Below, piece after piece: positions 1 to 8,921 of a DNA stretch of 64,000 nucleotides. This DNA is from Psychrobacter glacincola (lineage in GTDB: Bacteria; Pseudomonadota; Gammaproteobacteria; Pseudomonadales; Moraxellaceae), in assembly GCA_001411745.2 (NCBI GenBank), contig LIQB01000008.1, forward strand, positions 62,001 through 126,000. The letters run 5' to 3'. Within the stretch, counting starts at the first letter, position 1; every line of letters begins with the position of its first letter. The notes beneath the pieces are model-generated. The model saw only the letters and a list, made by a program, of their open reading frames with translations, did no database searches and had not been told where the DNA came from. Both the position numbers and the translations under genes were made by a program.

Positions 1-865
1 CTAAATCTTCAGAATACACACCCAAGCTTGAGAGTGTACCGCCTGGTTTTAATATTTTGAGGCATTGCTCAAACGTAGACTGTAAACCTAACGCCTCGAT
101 ACTGCTATCCACCCCGCGACCACCAGTGATTTTCATGATCTCATCAACCACGTCAACTTCCGTGAAGTTTAGAGTAATATCTGCTCCTAGTTTTTTTGCC
201 ATGTCCAAACGTTCATTATTGCCATCGACAGCGATAATCAGTGACGCGCCTTTAATCCTTGCTCCAGCAGTAGCGCATAAACCGATAGGTCCTTGTGCAA
301 ATATAGCAACCACATCACCGATCTGAATATTGGCGTTTTCTGCGCCTTTGAAGCCTGTCGACATAATGTCAGGGCACATCAACACTTGCTCATCCGTCAG
401 TCCATCTGGCACTGGACATAGATTGGCCTGCGCATCTGGCACTAGCACATACTCTGCTTGCGTACCGTCAATGTGATTACCAAAACGCCAGCCGCCTGTG
501 GCTTTATAACCGTGGCAAGAACATCTACCATCTGCATCAAGATAACCACCGTCTTGTGAAGGGAAACCATCTTGACTGGCATAGGAGGTAAACGTTGGGC
601 AAATGGCGCCAGCAATGACTCGCTGCCCTTCTTCATAGCCCATGACTGCGCTACCAAGCTTTTCAATGATACCTACTGGCTCGTGACCAATGGTTAAGCC
701 TTTTGCCACGGCATACTCACCTTTAAAGATATGGATATCAGTACCACAAATGGTCGTGGTCGTAATTTTTATCAAGGCATCATTAGGGCCGACATCAGGG
801 ATTTTTTTATCTACAATTTCAATTTTACCTGGTTCAATAAATATCAATGACTTCATCATGCTCAT
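1..865 (-). CDS. Zinc-dependent alcohol dehydrogenase (3' end cut by window)
   Basis: Medium-chain dehydrogenase that should oxidise a primary or secondary alcohol with NAD(P). I translated 288 codons from the ATG at 865, which has AGGAG six bases upstream. Visible marks are the catalytic zinc cysteine in CGTDIH (about residue 40), the GHEPVG motif with the zinc histidine and glutamate, and CPDIMSTGFKGAE, which matches the third-ligand Asp segment of the Clostridium/Thermoanaerobacter secondary-alcohol dehydrogenases. A Rossmann segment follows (VVAIFAQGPIGLC). Those family members are about 350 residues, so some 65 C-terminal residues lie outside the window. The four-cysteine structural zinc lobe is not obvious; a different cysteine cluster (DADGRCSCHG) occupies the lobe. 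The substrate cannot be read from sequence. Confidence 0.9.
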   Translation of the reverse strand, partial: MSMMKSLIFIEPGKIEIVDKKIPDVGPNDALIKITTTTICGTDIHIFKGEYAVAKGLTIGHEPVGIIEKLGSAVMGYEEGQRVIAGAICPTFTSYASQDGFPSQDGGYLDADGRCSCHGYKATGGWRFGNHIDGTQAEYVLVPDAQANLCPVPDGLTDEQVLMCPDIMSTGFKGAENANIQIGDVVAIFAQGPIGLCATAGARIKGASLIIAVDGNNERLDMAKKLGADITLNFTEVDVVDEIMKITGGRGVDSSIEALGLQSTFEQCLKILKPGGTLSSLGVYSEDL

Positions 866-1081
866 TTCACACTCCTTGTTTTATAAACATTTACTCAACT
901 GGTATGAACTTTAGTGATATCTATATTTATCTTACGCCATATAAATAGTAATTTAAAGTGAAATCCATTCTTTAATAAAGGGATTGTTGATTCTCTATTG
1001 TTAGATATTAAAACTGTAGTATCAAACTTCTCATGAAAATTGTACGTGAGCCTTATTAAGAGTAGATGAAAAAGCTATAGG

Positions 1082-1966
1082 CTACTTATGATTATCATGT
1101 CGACATGCTTTATAACTGTCATGCTGACACTCTCGGCTTACTAATCTAGCAATATCATCCACTGCGGAAGCTGCCAACTGAGAATGACATTTAAGGGTTA
1201 AAATGCTTTGGGTACGTGTCGCATAAGTGGGCAAATTATTTTGCGTATGATTAAAAGCGACAGGCTCTATATAAATAGAAGACAGAATCTGCTCAATCTC
1301 AACAGCCACTCCAGTCTCCGGCAGCTTATCCACTGGCGCTTGCGTATTGTCAGACAATACCGCAAAGGCAGCTTCTTGCCAGTACTCAGGTTCGCTATTC
1401 TCAGCGATTAGTGGCAATACTTCTTGGCGCAGCCTACCTCGCAGCTTTTCAGTTTTAAACCAGCTGTCCTCAGGCTGACCATTGGAAATGACATGCAGTC
1501 CTGCATATAGTGGCATAGGAGCATGACCACGATTATTGACAATAACGGCTTGTGTCATATCTCCAATAATGAGATTGAACCCAGCATAGTTTTGCAAACT
1601 AATCTGCCGTGCAAACTCCATCGGGCTTATATCACTGGTTAAGAAATCCGTGACTAGCGCCCCGCGTGAGCGCTCATCAGAGCTTGCCTGCACGCCATCG
1701 CGAAAATTCAATACCGCAGCCCAACGTCCGTTTTGCTGATAATATTCTTGAGGCGCTTGCTGACTGTATTGATGATTGGCTTGATGGGGCTGTTGATGAA
1801 TACCCAGCCAAGTACCGCCACTTTGTACATCGCGTCCTGCAAAAACAGGCTTATCTTCCCATTGATGTAGCAGCTCTGTCGGACGCTGCAAAAACTCATC
1901 GCGATTGGACAATAACACCAAAGGCAGCTCATCAAATAGTTGCCAAGCAATAACGACAATACACAT
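1082..1966 (-). CDS. NRDE family protein (TANGO2-like)
   Basis: Protein of 294 residues of the NRDE family, named for the conserved Asn-Arg-Asp-Glu seen here at residues 21-24 (LLSNRDEFLQRP). Cys2 directly after the initiator Met is the feature that makes the family look like an N-terminal-nucleophile hydrolase fold. A GRDVQSGGTWLGI segment near residue 45 is also typical. Eukaryotic TANGO2 is linked to haem and lipid handling; the bacterial role is not established. A Gln/His-rich insertion (roughly residues 57-75) sits just after the GGTWLG motif and looks like a lineage-specific loop. It stands alone, 96 bases upstream of the DUF4139 gene on the same strand. Confidence 0.85.
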   Translation of the reverse strand: MCIVVIAWQLFDELPLVLLSNRDEFLQRPTELLHQWEDKPVFAGRDVQSGGTWLGIHQQPHQANHQYSQQAPQEYYQQNGRWAAVLNFRDGVQASSDERSRGALVTDFLTSDISPMEFARQISLQNYAGFNLIIGDMTQAVIVNNRGHAPMPLYAGLHVISNGQPEDSWFKTEKLRGRLRQEVLPLIAENSEPEYWQEAAFAVLSDNTQAPVDKLPETGVAVEIEQILSSIYIEPVAFNHTQNNLPTYATRTQSILTLKCHSQLAASAVDDIARLVSRECQHDSYKACRHDNHK

Positions 1967-2062
1967 AAGACTCCTAATTTTACTAAAAACATGCTTAATA
2001 ACACTTCATTGCTTAGCGAATGGCCAAGCTTGATTTCGGTTTGAACTTAGTTCACTGACAAG

Positions 2063-3694
2063 TTAGTTCACTGATAAATTTTTGCTAGCAGGATAACTAA
2101 TCTGAGAGGTCGACTGTATGACTTTCGATTGTTTACTTGGTAAATCGAACTCCCACGCAACCATGCCTTTATTGTCATTCCAGTCACGCTCAGTCACTGG
2201 CGGTGTATGAGTGATGGTTACTTTAAGACTATCGTCGCGGCTAATCGGCTCACTGCCCAATACTTGTAAATGCATAGGTCGGTTGTGCTGATTGGTAAAT
2301 TGATACGCTTGTGTTTTAGTCAAGGTTTGCGTGCGATTAAATGCGCCTTTATCACCCTGCTTATCTTCATCAGCTATCTGCTTTACGATGGTATTAGGGT
2401 CAATACTAAAACCGATACCTTGCTCTTTGAGCGCTTGATAATTATAGCGCGCCTGCCCGACATAATTATCATCACGGTATAGCTGTAGCGAACCATCTAC
2501 CCAAGCTGGTGTCAAGAACGGTGCGGATGCATACCAATAGCCAGCTGCCTCCACACTCGGCGTACTACGAATCCATAGCTTGCTGCTGCCCGACTGCTCA
2601 TCAATGACCGTCCGTACGCGCCTACCATCGCTTGGAATACTAATACGCTGCGGCAAGCGGTATTCGGTAATGCCGTTTTTATTCTGACTGCTAACGGTAA
2701 AGCTTGGCAGCGGCGCCATGTTAGGTGTCGAGGCACCGTCATAGCTGTCTCTTGCAGATACCACAACAGGCATGTTTTCCGCCATAGGTGGTACAGATAT
2801 AGTCCGATTTTCTCTATCTTCTTCATATAAAGAAAAACGCTCAACTCGTGGCAATTGGCTGGTCGTGTTTTGATTGGGATTGACAGAGCTTAGCATCAAA
2901 GGGACATTGAGCCAGTTTTCTCCTGTCTGCTGGGCAATAACCGCAGAGGCAATGATATTTAATTGCTTGGTTTCAGTATTCAGCCTTGCTTGATACGTTG
3001 GCTCCCAACCCGCGCCGCGTACTTGATAGTGCAGTTTCACACTGCTTGGTACTCGACTGGCAGTACGTACACTCACTTGAGTCACACTATTTTGAGTGGA
3101 AGTCGCGCTGCCTGCCATTAGTTGGTTGAGCGCATCTTGTGCACGGGCTTGGCGCTGCTGAATTTCTAGTATACGTTTATTGATACTGACCGCTTGGGTT
3201 TCCAGATCGCGCGCATTATTGGCAAGCGTGCCATCTGTACTGATTTGCGTGACCTTGGTTAAATTCTGCAAGTAAGCTTTAGCTAAGCGTGCCGCTTCTA
3301 ACTCAGCATTGATAACTGCCAAATTATCTTGCTGTGTCTGCACTCTCGCCTCACCTTGATACTGACACTGTGCTGCTTGCTCATCGCTTAAAGTCTCGAT
3401 ACTGACTTCACCAATATTGATGCCATTTGCTGCTTGTACGCTCACACTGTCTTTATCGATATAAGGGGACAGACAAGAAAAAACCAGCGTCTGCTCACCG
3501 CTACCATTAATTGGTAACGCACGAGTTACGCTGGCTAAGCCCTGATAAATGGTCACTTGCTCAATACTACTGTTAGCTGCCTGAGCAGGAGTCAAAGCTA
3601 AAGCCGCTAAGCTAAATAAACCCAGTGGCGTCAACTGTTTTTTAGAGGGTAAAAAATTAGGTAATATTGCTACTTTTGATAACTTAGCTTGCAT
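2063..3694 (-). CDS. Exported DUF4139 domain protein
   Basis: Protein of 543 residues with a signal peptide (hydrophobic LGLFSLAALALTPAQA ending around residue 40) and, in the mature part, SIEQVTIYQGLASVTRAL, which is the N-terminal DUF4140-type strand. A coiled region with many Gln/Ala follows (about 120-190), then a beta-rich DUF4139 part (VKLHYQVRGAGWEPTYQARL onward). Such proteins are annotated as mucoidy inhibitor A-like; the biochemical role is unknown. The start is the second of two in-frame ATGs: AAGGA lies six bases before the ATG at 3694 but abuts the one at 3700. The end is close to the divergently oriented lgt region. Confidence 0.8.
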   Translation of the reverse strand: MQAKLSKVAILPNFLPSKKQLTPLGLFSLAALALTPAQAANSSIEQVTIYQGLASVTRALPINGSGEQTLVFSCLSPYIDKDSVSVQAANGINIGEVSIETLSDEQAAQCQYQGEARVQTQQDNLAVINAELEAARLAKAYLQNLTKVTQISTDGTLANNARDLETQAVSINKRILEIQQRQARAQDALNQLMAGSATSTQNSVTQVSVRTASRVPSSVKLHYQVRGAGWEPTYQARLNTETKQLNIIASAVIAQQTGENWLNVPLMLSSVNPNQNTTSQLPRVERFSLYEEDRENRTISVPPMAENMPVVVSARDSYDGASTPNMAPLPSFTVSSQNKNGITEYRLPQRISIPSDGRRVRTVIDEQSGSSKLWIRSTPSVEAAGYWYASAPFLTPAWVDGSLQLYRDDNYVGQARYNYQALKEQGIGFSIDPNTIVKQIADEDKQGDKGAFNRTQTLTKTQAYQFTNQHNRPMHLQVLGSEPISRDDSLKVTITHTPPVTERDWNDNKGMVAWEFDLPSKQSKVIQSTSQISYPASKNLSVN

Positions 3695-3761
3695 AATCAT
3701 TCCTTAAAAATACGGTTAATCCATTAATACGGTGCATTAGCGCAAGCACGCAGTATCTAAC

Positions 3762-3783
3762 GCCTCATTAAATATAATGAGGC
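3762..3783. promoter_or_regulatory. Perfect 8-bp palindromic hairpin between DUF4139 gene and lgt
   Basis: GCCTCATT is followed after AAATAT by its exact complement AATGAGGC. It lies in the divergent spacer, about 70 bases before the DUF4139 start and 190 before lgt. There is no U-run next to it, so it is more likely an operator-type palindrome than a terminator. Which gene it serves is not evident. Confidence 0.35.
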
Positions 3784-3971
3784 AATATTCATGATGGCAC
3801 TTATCTTCAGCAACTTTTTTATATCTTAGCGGTTTTCTGGCTTTCTTTCTAGATGTTACCCGTAGCAGATAAGTTGTTACCATGAGATGAGCCTCACCGT
3901 AATTTGGTATGCCTCACTGGCTATTTTTGCTATTATGAGCAGCATTCTATTACCAAATTTATGATGCCCTT

Positions 3972-4856
3972 ATGATGATACATCCTCAGTACGATCCTGT
4001 AGCGCTGTCTTTGGGTCCAGTAGAAGTGCACTGGTATGGCCTAATGTATTTGTTGGCATTTGCCGCCGCCTTTGGTCTGGCTTGGTATCGCAGCACCAAA
4101 CGTGACAATTGGAACACTGACATGGTGTCCGACTTGGTATTTTTTGGCGCACTTGGCGTCATTTTGGGCGGTCGTGTCGGCTATGTATTGTTTTATCAAT
4201 TCGGTGAATTTTTACAAAACCCCGCTTACCTTTTCAAAGTCTGGGAAGGCGGTATGTCTTTCCATGGCGGCATGATTGGTGTCTTACTGGGCATGTTATA
4301 TTTTGCCCGTAAGTATAAAAAGACCCCGTTTCAGGTGCTAGATTTTATCGTTCCTTGTGTGCCAACAGGCTTATTATTTGGTCGTATTGGCAATTATATC
4401 AATGGTGAGCTATGGGGCCGTGTCTCTAACGGTGGCTACAACTGGCTTACCTACTTCCCGCAAGCGGCTGCTACTGATATGCAGCAATTGCAAACCAACC
4501 CTGAGCTGCAAGAGTTGATGCTTGAAGTAAATGGGCAGTATTTGCTACCTCGCCACCCCTCACAGCTGTATGAGGCACTTGCTGAAGGGTTATTATTATT
4601 CCTATTCCTATGGTGGTATTCATCAAAACCGCGCCCACGTATGGCAGCATCGGCAGTATTTTTATTGGGCTATGGCATCAGCCGCTTCATCATTGAGTTT
4701 TTCCGCCAACCCGATGCGGACCAAGGATTTGTATTACTAGGCTGGATGACCAAAGGGCAGATACTCAGCGCTCCCATGATTGTTATTGGTTTCATTATGC
4801 TGGTATACGCTTACAAACGTGGTATCTATGACTGGGGTAAGCAGTCGGCTTATTAA
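3972..4856 (+). CDS. lgt: Phosphatidylglycerol-prolipoprotein diacylglyceryl transferase
   Basis: Inner-membrane enzyme that moves diacylglycerol from phosphatidylglycerol onto the lipobox cysteine of prolipoproteins, the first step of lipoprotein maturation. The 294-residue protein has about seven membrane segments. The Lgt signature GRIGNYINGELWGR is present near residue 140 with its essential Arg, and HPSQLYEALAEG and RFIIEFFRQPD are also recognisable. An in-frame second ATG lies at 3975, so the start is uncertain by one codon. A four-codon ATG-ATG-CCC-TTA-TGA reading frame at 3961 ends overlapping the start; I regard it as chance. The pair lgt-thyA is a common gammaproteobacterial arrangement. 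Confidence 0.97.
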   Translation: MMIHPQYDPVALSLGPVEVHWYGLMYLLAFAAAFGLAWYRSTKRDNWNTDMVSDLVFFGALGVILGGRVGYVLFYQFGEFLQNPAYLFKVWEGGMSFHGGMIGVLLGMLYFARKYKKTPFQVLDFIVPCVPTGLLFGRIGNYINGELWGRVSNGGYNWLTYFPQAAATDMQQLQTNPELQELMLEVNGQYLLPRHPSQLYEALAEGLLLFLFLWWYSSKPRPRMAASAVFLLGYGISRFIIEFFRQPDADQGFVLLGWMTKGQILSAPMIVIGFIMLVYAYKRGIYDWGKQSAY

Positions 4857-4930
4857 GCACTAATTCACATCAAGTAGCCTGTTAAAAAACAATACAACTA
4901 TGCGTTTTAATAGCGTAGAAGAGCAATTTT

Positions 4931-5821
4931 ATGACCATGAGCAACTCCATTATTAGTAACAACAATCAGAGTAAAAATGAGCAAGCCTATCTTGATTTGC
5001 TGCGTCTTGTCCTGACTGAAGGCACTGAAAAAGGCGATCGTACTGGCACTGGTACGCTGAGCCACTTTGGCGCGCAGCTACGTTTTAATTTAGCCGATGG
5101 TTTTCCATTATTAACCACCAAAAAAGTCCACTTTAAATCTATCATCTATGAGCTATTTTGGTTTTTAAGTGGCAGTACGCATGTTGATTATCTACAAGCC
5201 AATGGCGTACGTATTTGGAATGAGTGGTCTACGGCTGAACAGACAGCGCGCTTTAACCGCCCTGCTGGTGATTTAGGCCCTGTCTACGGTCATCAGTGGC
5301 GCAATTATGGCGCAAGCCAGCGTGAAGATGGGAGCTACAATAACGATGGTGTCGATCAAATCACCCAAGTCATTGAGCAAATAAAAACCAATCCCAATTC
5401 AAGACGTTTGATTGTGTCTGGTTGGAATCCCGGTGAAGCAGATCAAGTTGCGTTGCCGCCTTGCCATACGCTATTTCAGTTCTTTGTTGCGGATAATAAA
5501 CTGTCATGCCAGCTATATCAGCGTTCAGCAGATTTATTCCTAGGTGTGCCATTTAATATTGCCAGTTATGCCTTGCTGACCCATATGGTCGCGCAAGTAT
5601 GCGGATTAGAAGTGGGAGAATTTATCTGGACGGGTGGCGATTGCCATATTTATCAAAACCACCGTGAGCAAGTAGAGCTACAGTTGACGCGTTCGCTATA
5701 TACGCTGCCAACGCTGATGCTTAACTCTAATGTGAATGATATTTTTGCTTTCAAATACGAAGACATTAGCGTTGATGGTTACGAGTCGCATCCTGCTATC
5801 AAAGCGAAAGTTGCGGTATAG
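4931..5821 (+). CDS. thyA: Thymidylate synthase
   Basis: Converts dUMP to dTMP with methylenetetrahydrofolate. At 296 residues it is longer than the 264-residue E. coli enzyme: there is a polar N-terminal extension of about 16 residues (Asn/Ser-rich) and an inserted loop around residues 136-150. The nucleophile Cys178 sits in [18 protein letters not shown], the [12 protein letters not shown] segment and the [18 protein letters not shown] dUMP-binding stretch are all intact. GAAGAG lies seven bases before the chosen ATG. It is followed 64 bases later by folA, which regenerates tetrahydrofolate from the dihydrofolate made by this reaction, so co-transcription makes functional sense. Confidence 0.98.
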   Translation: MTMSNSIISNNNQSKNEQAYLDLLRLVLTEGTEKGDRTGTGTLSHFGAQLRFNLADGFPLLTTKKVHFKSIIYELFWFLSGSTHVDYLQANGVRIWNEWSTAEQTARFNRPAGDLGPVYGHQWRNYGASQREDGSYNNDGVDQITQVIEQIKTNPNSRRLIVSGWNPGEADQVALPPCHTLFQFFVADNKLSCQLYQRSADLFLGVPFNIASYALLTHMVAQVCGLEVGEFIWTGGDCHIYQNHREQVELQLTRSLYTLPTLMLNSNVNDIFAFKYEDISVDGYESHPAIKAKVAV

Positions 5822-5885
5822 CATTGGTCTGATTGACTGATTTAAATAAGCTTAAAATTGTAAAAGACAATAAAAAGGATACGTT

Positions 5886-6455
5886 ATGAGTTATGCCCAC
5901 ACCGAAGTTGCCCAAATCGCAGCTATCAGTAGCAACCGCTGTATCGGCAAAGATAATGAGCTACCGTGGCATATCTCAGCAGATTTGCAGCATTTTAAAA
6001 GCATGACGACCAAACAAAATGATGGTGCGATTCAAGGTATCGTCATTATGGGTCGTAAGACGTTTGAATCCATGGGCAGCAAGCCTTTGCCAAAACGCGT
6101 GAGTTTCATCATAAGCACCCAGCTAGATTATGCCAAACAAAAAGGTTTGGTCGGTAAAAGCAATGCTTATGTGGTGCATAATCTAGATGATGCATTAACG
6201 CAAGCGGCAAGTCTGGCACATGGTGCGCATCTGGATACTATTTGGGTGATTGGTGGCGAGCGCGTCTTTAGCGACGCCTTAATGTATACCGACCGTATTG
6301 AGCTGACTCACGTAGATACCGAAATTACCGATGGTGATGCCTTTTATCCTGAGTTGCCAAGTGAATTTGAAGTGGCAGAAGAGTCTGAACAGATGCACGA
6401 TGAGAATAGTGCGTTAGACTTTAAATTTGTGACTTATAAAAGTAAACAAGGTTAA
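5886..6455 (+). CDS. folA: Dihydrofolate reductase
   Basis: NADPH-dependent reduction of dihydrofolate to tetrahydrofolate. The 189-residue sequence shows the Met20-loop region (NRCIGKDNELPWHISADLQHFK, acidic catalytic residue Asp in HISADL), the VIMGRKTFESMG NADPH segment, and VIGGERVFSDAL near residue 120. It is longer than the 159-residue E. coli enzyme because of insertions around residues 45-50 (TTKQNDGAIQG) and 85-110. AAGGA lies seven bases before the ATG. It is the last gene of the lgt-thyA-folA run. Confidence 0.97.
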   Translation: MSYAHTEVAQIAAISSNRCIGKDNELPWHISADLQHFKSMTTKQNDGAIQGIVIMGRKTFESMGSKPLPKRVSFIISTQLDYAKQKGLVGKSNAYVVHNLDDALTQAASLAHGAHLDTIWVIGGERVFSDALMYTDRIELTHVDTEITDGDAFYPELPSEFEVAEESEQMHDENSALDFKFVTYKSKQG

Positions 6456-6501
6456 TGCCATTTAAATTTAATGTGGTATTTATTATTCATAAGCTACTTC
6501 T

Positions 6502-6528
6502 AAGGAGGAACCAAATATGGAAAATTAA
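6502..6528 (+). other. Strong Shine-Dalgarno followed by a three-codon frame
   Basis: An AAGGAGG sequence is followed after eight bases by ATG GAA AAT TAA. The ribosome-binding site is one of the best in the window yet the frame stops after three codons. It could be a minimal leader, a decoy, or the remains of a lost gene. No homology can be judged. Confidence 0.3.
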
Positions 6529-6560
6529 AAAAGCCCAGCAAAATTAATTGCTGAGCTTAA
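6529..6560 (-). terminator. Hairpin with T-run on the minus strand, downstream of folA
   Basis: AGCCCAGCA pairs with TGCTGAGCT across a short A/T loop, with one G-T wobble. The A-run lies on the left, so the U-run would form in minus-strand RNA. It may stop antisense transcription from entering folA, or act as the 3' hairpin of the folA mRNA. Confidence 0.4.
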
Positions 6561-6580
6561 AAAACTTTTAGTTTAAGCAG

Positions 6581-6698
6581 CTATGGAGCAAGACTCCGTT
6601 GTTAGCATACTAATAAAGTTTATTTACCTTGGACGGTTCATATATTTTATAGTAAATGCTGATAATAGCAAATGCTAATAATTATCTGTGCTCCATAG
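6581..6698. repeat. Long imperfect inverted repeat (about 118 bp) upstream of the 43-codon gene
   Basis: CTATGGAGCA at 6581-6590 is exactly inverted at 6689-6698 (TGCTCCATAG). Inside it TTAGCAT at 6602-6608 is inverted at 6672-6678 (ATGCTAA) with almost the same offset (11 and 10 bases), so the two halves are related over about 30 bases. The interior is AT-rich and has no reading frame. It could fold as one long stem in RNA, or be the two ends of a tiny decayed mobile element. Confidence 0.5.
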
Positions 6699-6732
6699 TT
6701 GTGAAATTATCATCATAATTATGGAGGTCATC

Positions 6733-6864
6733 ATGGCCATTCAATGCGGTTATCCTAAAGCTGTGCATGTTCGTTGGTATTTACGCTATCGATTTAATCG
6801 TTGGGAGCGCGTTTGCGAACACTGTCGTAGCCATCCAAACCAGCAGTTAAGTTTTGATTTGTAG
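6733..6864 (+). CDS. Small basic protein with CxxC pair (43 aa), function unknown
   Basis: ATG at 6733 has GGAGG six bases upstream, a very good ribosome-binding site, and the frame closes at TAG 6862-6864. The 43 residues are rich in Arg, Tyr and Trp (VRWYLRYRFNRWERVCEHC), with Cys5, the pair Cys28-x2-Cys31 and His30/His34, which could bind zinc or touch nucleic acid. The gene is followed by a clear intrinsic terminator at 6886-6920, so it has the parts of an independent unit. I do not recognise the family. Confidence 0.65.
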   Translation: MAIQCGYPKAVHVRWYLRYRFNRWERVCEHCRSHPNQQLSFDL

Positions 6865-6885
6865 AGATTAAAGCTTTCTAATGTT

Positions 6886-6920
6886 AAAAAGACAACAGCC
6901 TAACGGTTGTTGTCTTTTTT
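6886..6920. terminator. Bidirectional intrinsic terminator
   Basis: GACAACAGCC and GGTTGTTGTC form a 10-bp stem (one G-T wobble) around TAAC, flanked by A5 on the left and T6 on the right. It serves the 43-codon gene on the plus strand and uvrC on the minus strand. Confidence 0.85.
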
Positions 6921-6935
6921 ATGTTCTAAATTTAT

Positions 6936-8780
6936 TTACTCGTGCAAAACCTTATAAACCGTTTTTGCAAGTACTGGCCCAATCCCTTGCACGCCTGCCA
7001 ATTCCTGCTGCGATGCACCGAGCAATTGTTGCAATCCGCCAAAATGATTGAGTAAATCACGGCGTCGCTTTTCACCGAGCCCCGGTATGACTTCTAGTAC
7101 TGACGATGAACGGCGCTTGTCACGTTTCTTACGGTGTGCTGTGATAGCAAATCGATGCGCCTCATCACGGATATGCATCAGTAAATGCAGCGCCTTGCTA
7201 TCCATCGGTAAATCTAACGGCTCATGATCGATAAAATGCAGCACCTCAAGACCAGCCTTACGTCCTTCGCCTTTTGCCACACTAATCAGCAAAGTATCAC
7301 CAAGAATACCTAACTCGGTTAATACTTCTTTAGCGATGCCAAGCTGCCCTTTACCACCATCAATCAGCAACAAATCAGGCAATGGCTGCTTTTTATAGCG
7401 CCGTGTCAGCACTTGTTTCATTGCGGCATAATCATCACCACCGACAATGTCATGAATCGCATATTGGCGATAATCACGGCGACGCGAGCCACCTTGGTCA
7501 AAGACTACGCAGCTACCAATGGTCGCCTCGCCCATCGTATGGGAGATATCAAAACACTCTATGCGATCAATGGTTCTATCAGTGACGTCCGCTAAGACAT
7601 CTTTTAAGGCACCAAAGCGCGCATGCAACTCTAAATAATCACCCAGCTTGGTTTTTAGCGCATTATTGGTATTGAGTTTGGCTAAATCTAACCATTCGGC
7701 ACGGTGCTCACGGACACTGGTTTTAATCACGACTTTACTGCCAAAATGGCTCGCCAATGCTTCACTGACCGCCACCTGATCCGGTAATTCATGACTCAAC
7801 ATGATTTCAGGTGGCAAGTCATCCGTCACCTGAAAATAAAATGAGGTAATAAATGCTGATAAATTATCAGCAAGAGGCTCGCTGCTATCAACATCAGGGA
7901 AGTAATTCTTACCGCCAAGAACACGCCCGCCACGTATGGTCAAGACGTTGACACAAGTCATGCCTGCTTGACTGGCAATAGCAATCACATCCGCCTCACC
8001 TTGCACAGTATAAACAGCTTGCTTGGCTTGTACTTCGCGCAGCATAGACAGCTGATCGCGATAAAACACCGCCTTTTCAAAGTCTAATTCTTCAGCAGAA
8101 GCTTCCATTTTTTCAATCAAAGCGCTATGAATATCGCTAGAGTCGCCTTTTAGGAAACGAATAGTATTATTGACATCTTCCATATATTCTTCAGGCGATA
8201 CCAAGCCCACGCAGGGTGCACGGCAGCGTTTAATCTGATATTCAAGGCACGGACGCTTACGTTGCTTAAAAAAGGTATTGGTACATTGGCGCATTTGAAA
8301 CATTTTCTGCATCAGCACCAGTGTCTCTTTGGCGGCATGAGCAGAGGGGAAAGGACCGAAAAAGCGACCTTTTTGGTGATTGCCTTTACCGCGACCATAA
8401 GCCAATCGCGGGTAAGGCTTATCCGCTGAAATAAATACATAAAGATAAGATTTGTCATCACGCAATAGCACGTTATAAGGCGGACGATATTCTTTAATCA
8501 AGTTTTGCTCGAGCAATAACGCTTCGGTCTCACTACGGGTAATAATGGTTTCAATATTATGTATCCGTGCCACTAGCGCCCGTGTTTTTGGATGGTCAAT
8601 GGTTTTAGCAAAGTAGCTATTCACACGGCTCTTGAGTGACTTGGCTTTACCGACATATAAGATATCGCCATTTTTACCCAGCATTTTATAGACCCCTGGC
8701 AAATTTGGCAGGCGCTGAATTAAATGCTTAAGACGGGCTTTCTTGTCATCGATGGGACTCGATTCTGAGACATTGACCAT
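6936..8780 (-). CDS. uvrC: Excinuclease ABC subunit C
   Basis: Makes both incisions in nucleotide excision repair after UvrA/UvrB load the lesion. The 614-residue protein has the expected order: GIY-YIG nuclease near the N-terminus ([20 protein letters not shown], residues about 28-50), a cysteine cluster around residues 170-190 ([15 protein letters not shown]), a UVR segment that contacts UvrB ([15 protein letters not shown], about 232-246), the RNase H-like 5' nuclease ([11 protein letters not shown] near 408 and [10 protein letters not shown] near 475), and tandem helix-hairpin-helix motifs at the C-terminus ([13 protein letters not shown] and [12 protein letters not shown]). Length is normal. 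It stands alone between two terminators. Confidence 0.98.
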   Translation of the reverse strand: MVNVSESSPIDDKKARLKHLIQRLPNLPGVYKMLGKNGDILYVGKAKSLKSRVNSYFAKTIDHPKTRALVARIHNIETIITRSETEALLLEQNLIKEYRPPYNVLLRDDKSYLYVFISADKPYPRLAYGRGKGNHQKGRFFGPFPSAHAAKETLVLMQKMFQMRQCTNTFFKQRKRPCLEYQIKRCRAPCVGLVSPEEYMEDVNNTIRFLKGDSSDIHSALIEKMEASAEELDFEKAVFYRDQLSMLREVQAKQAVYTVQGEADVIAIASQAGMTCVNVLTIRGGRVLGGKNYFPDVDSSEPLADNLSAFITSFYFQVTDDLPPEIMLSHELPDQVAVSEALASHFGSKVVIKTSVREHRAEWLDLAKLNTNNALKTKLGDYLELHARFGALKDVLADVTDRTIDRIECFDISHTMGEATIGSCVVFDQGGSRRRDYRQYAIHDIVGGDDYAAMKQVLTRRYKKQPLPDLLLIDGGKGQLGIAKEVLTELGILGDTLLISVAKGEGRKAGLEVLHFIDHEPLDLPMDSKALHLLMHIRDEAHRFAITAHRKKRDKRRSSSVLEVIPGLGEKRRRDLLNHFGGLQQLLGASQQELAGVQGIGPVLAKTVYKVLHE

Positions 8781-8873
8781 AGAATTTATTGCTCTTAAAA
8801 GTCTTATAATACTGTTAGTTATGGGGCGGGAGTCATTGTTTTACAAGCCAATTATTATCATAGCATCACCCAT

Positions 8874-8903
8874 AAAAAAGCCAGCGCCGAGGCTGACTTT
8901 TTA
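8874..8903 (-). terminator. Intrinsic terminator after the DUF3360 gene
   Basis: On the minus strand a 7-bp stem (AGTCAGC with GCTGGCT, one wobble) closes on CTCGGC and is followed by six T. It lies 19 bases past the stop of the gene at 8922. Confidence 0.8.
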
Positions 8904-8921
8904 TAGGTAAGCAAGATGCCA

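Noticed and set aside
3961..3975. Four-codon upstream frame overlapping the lgt start
   Set aside because: No ribosome-binding site; short enough to be chance.
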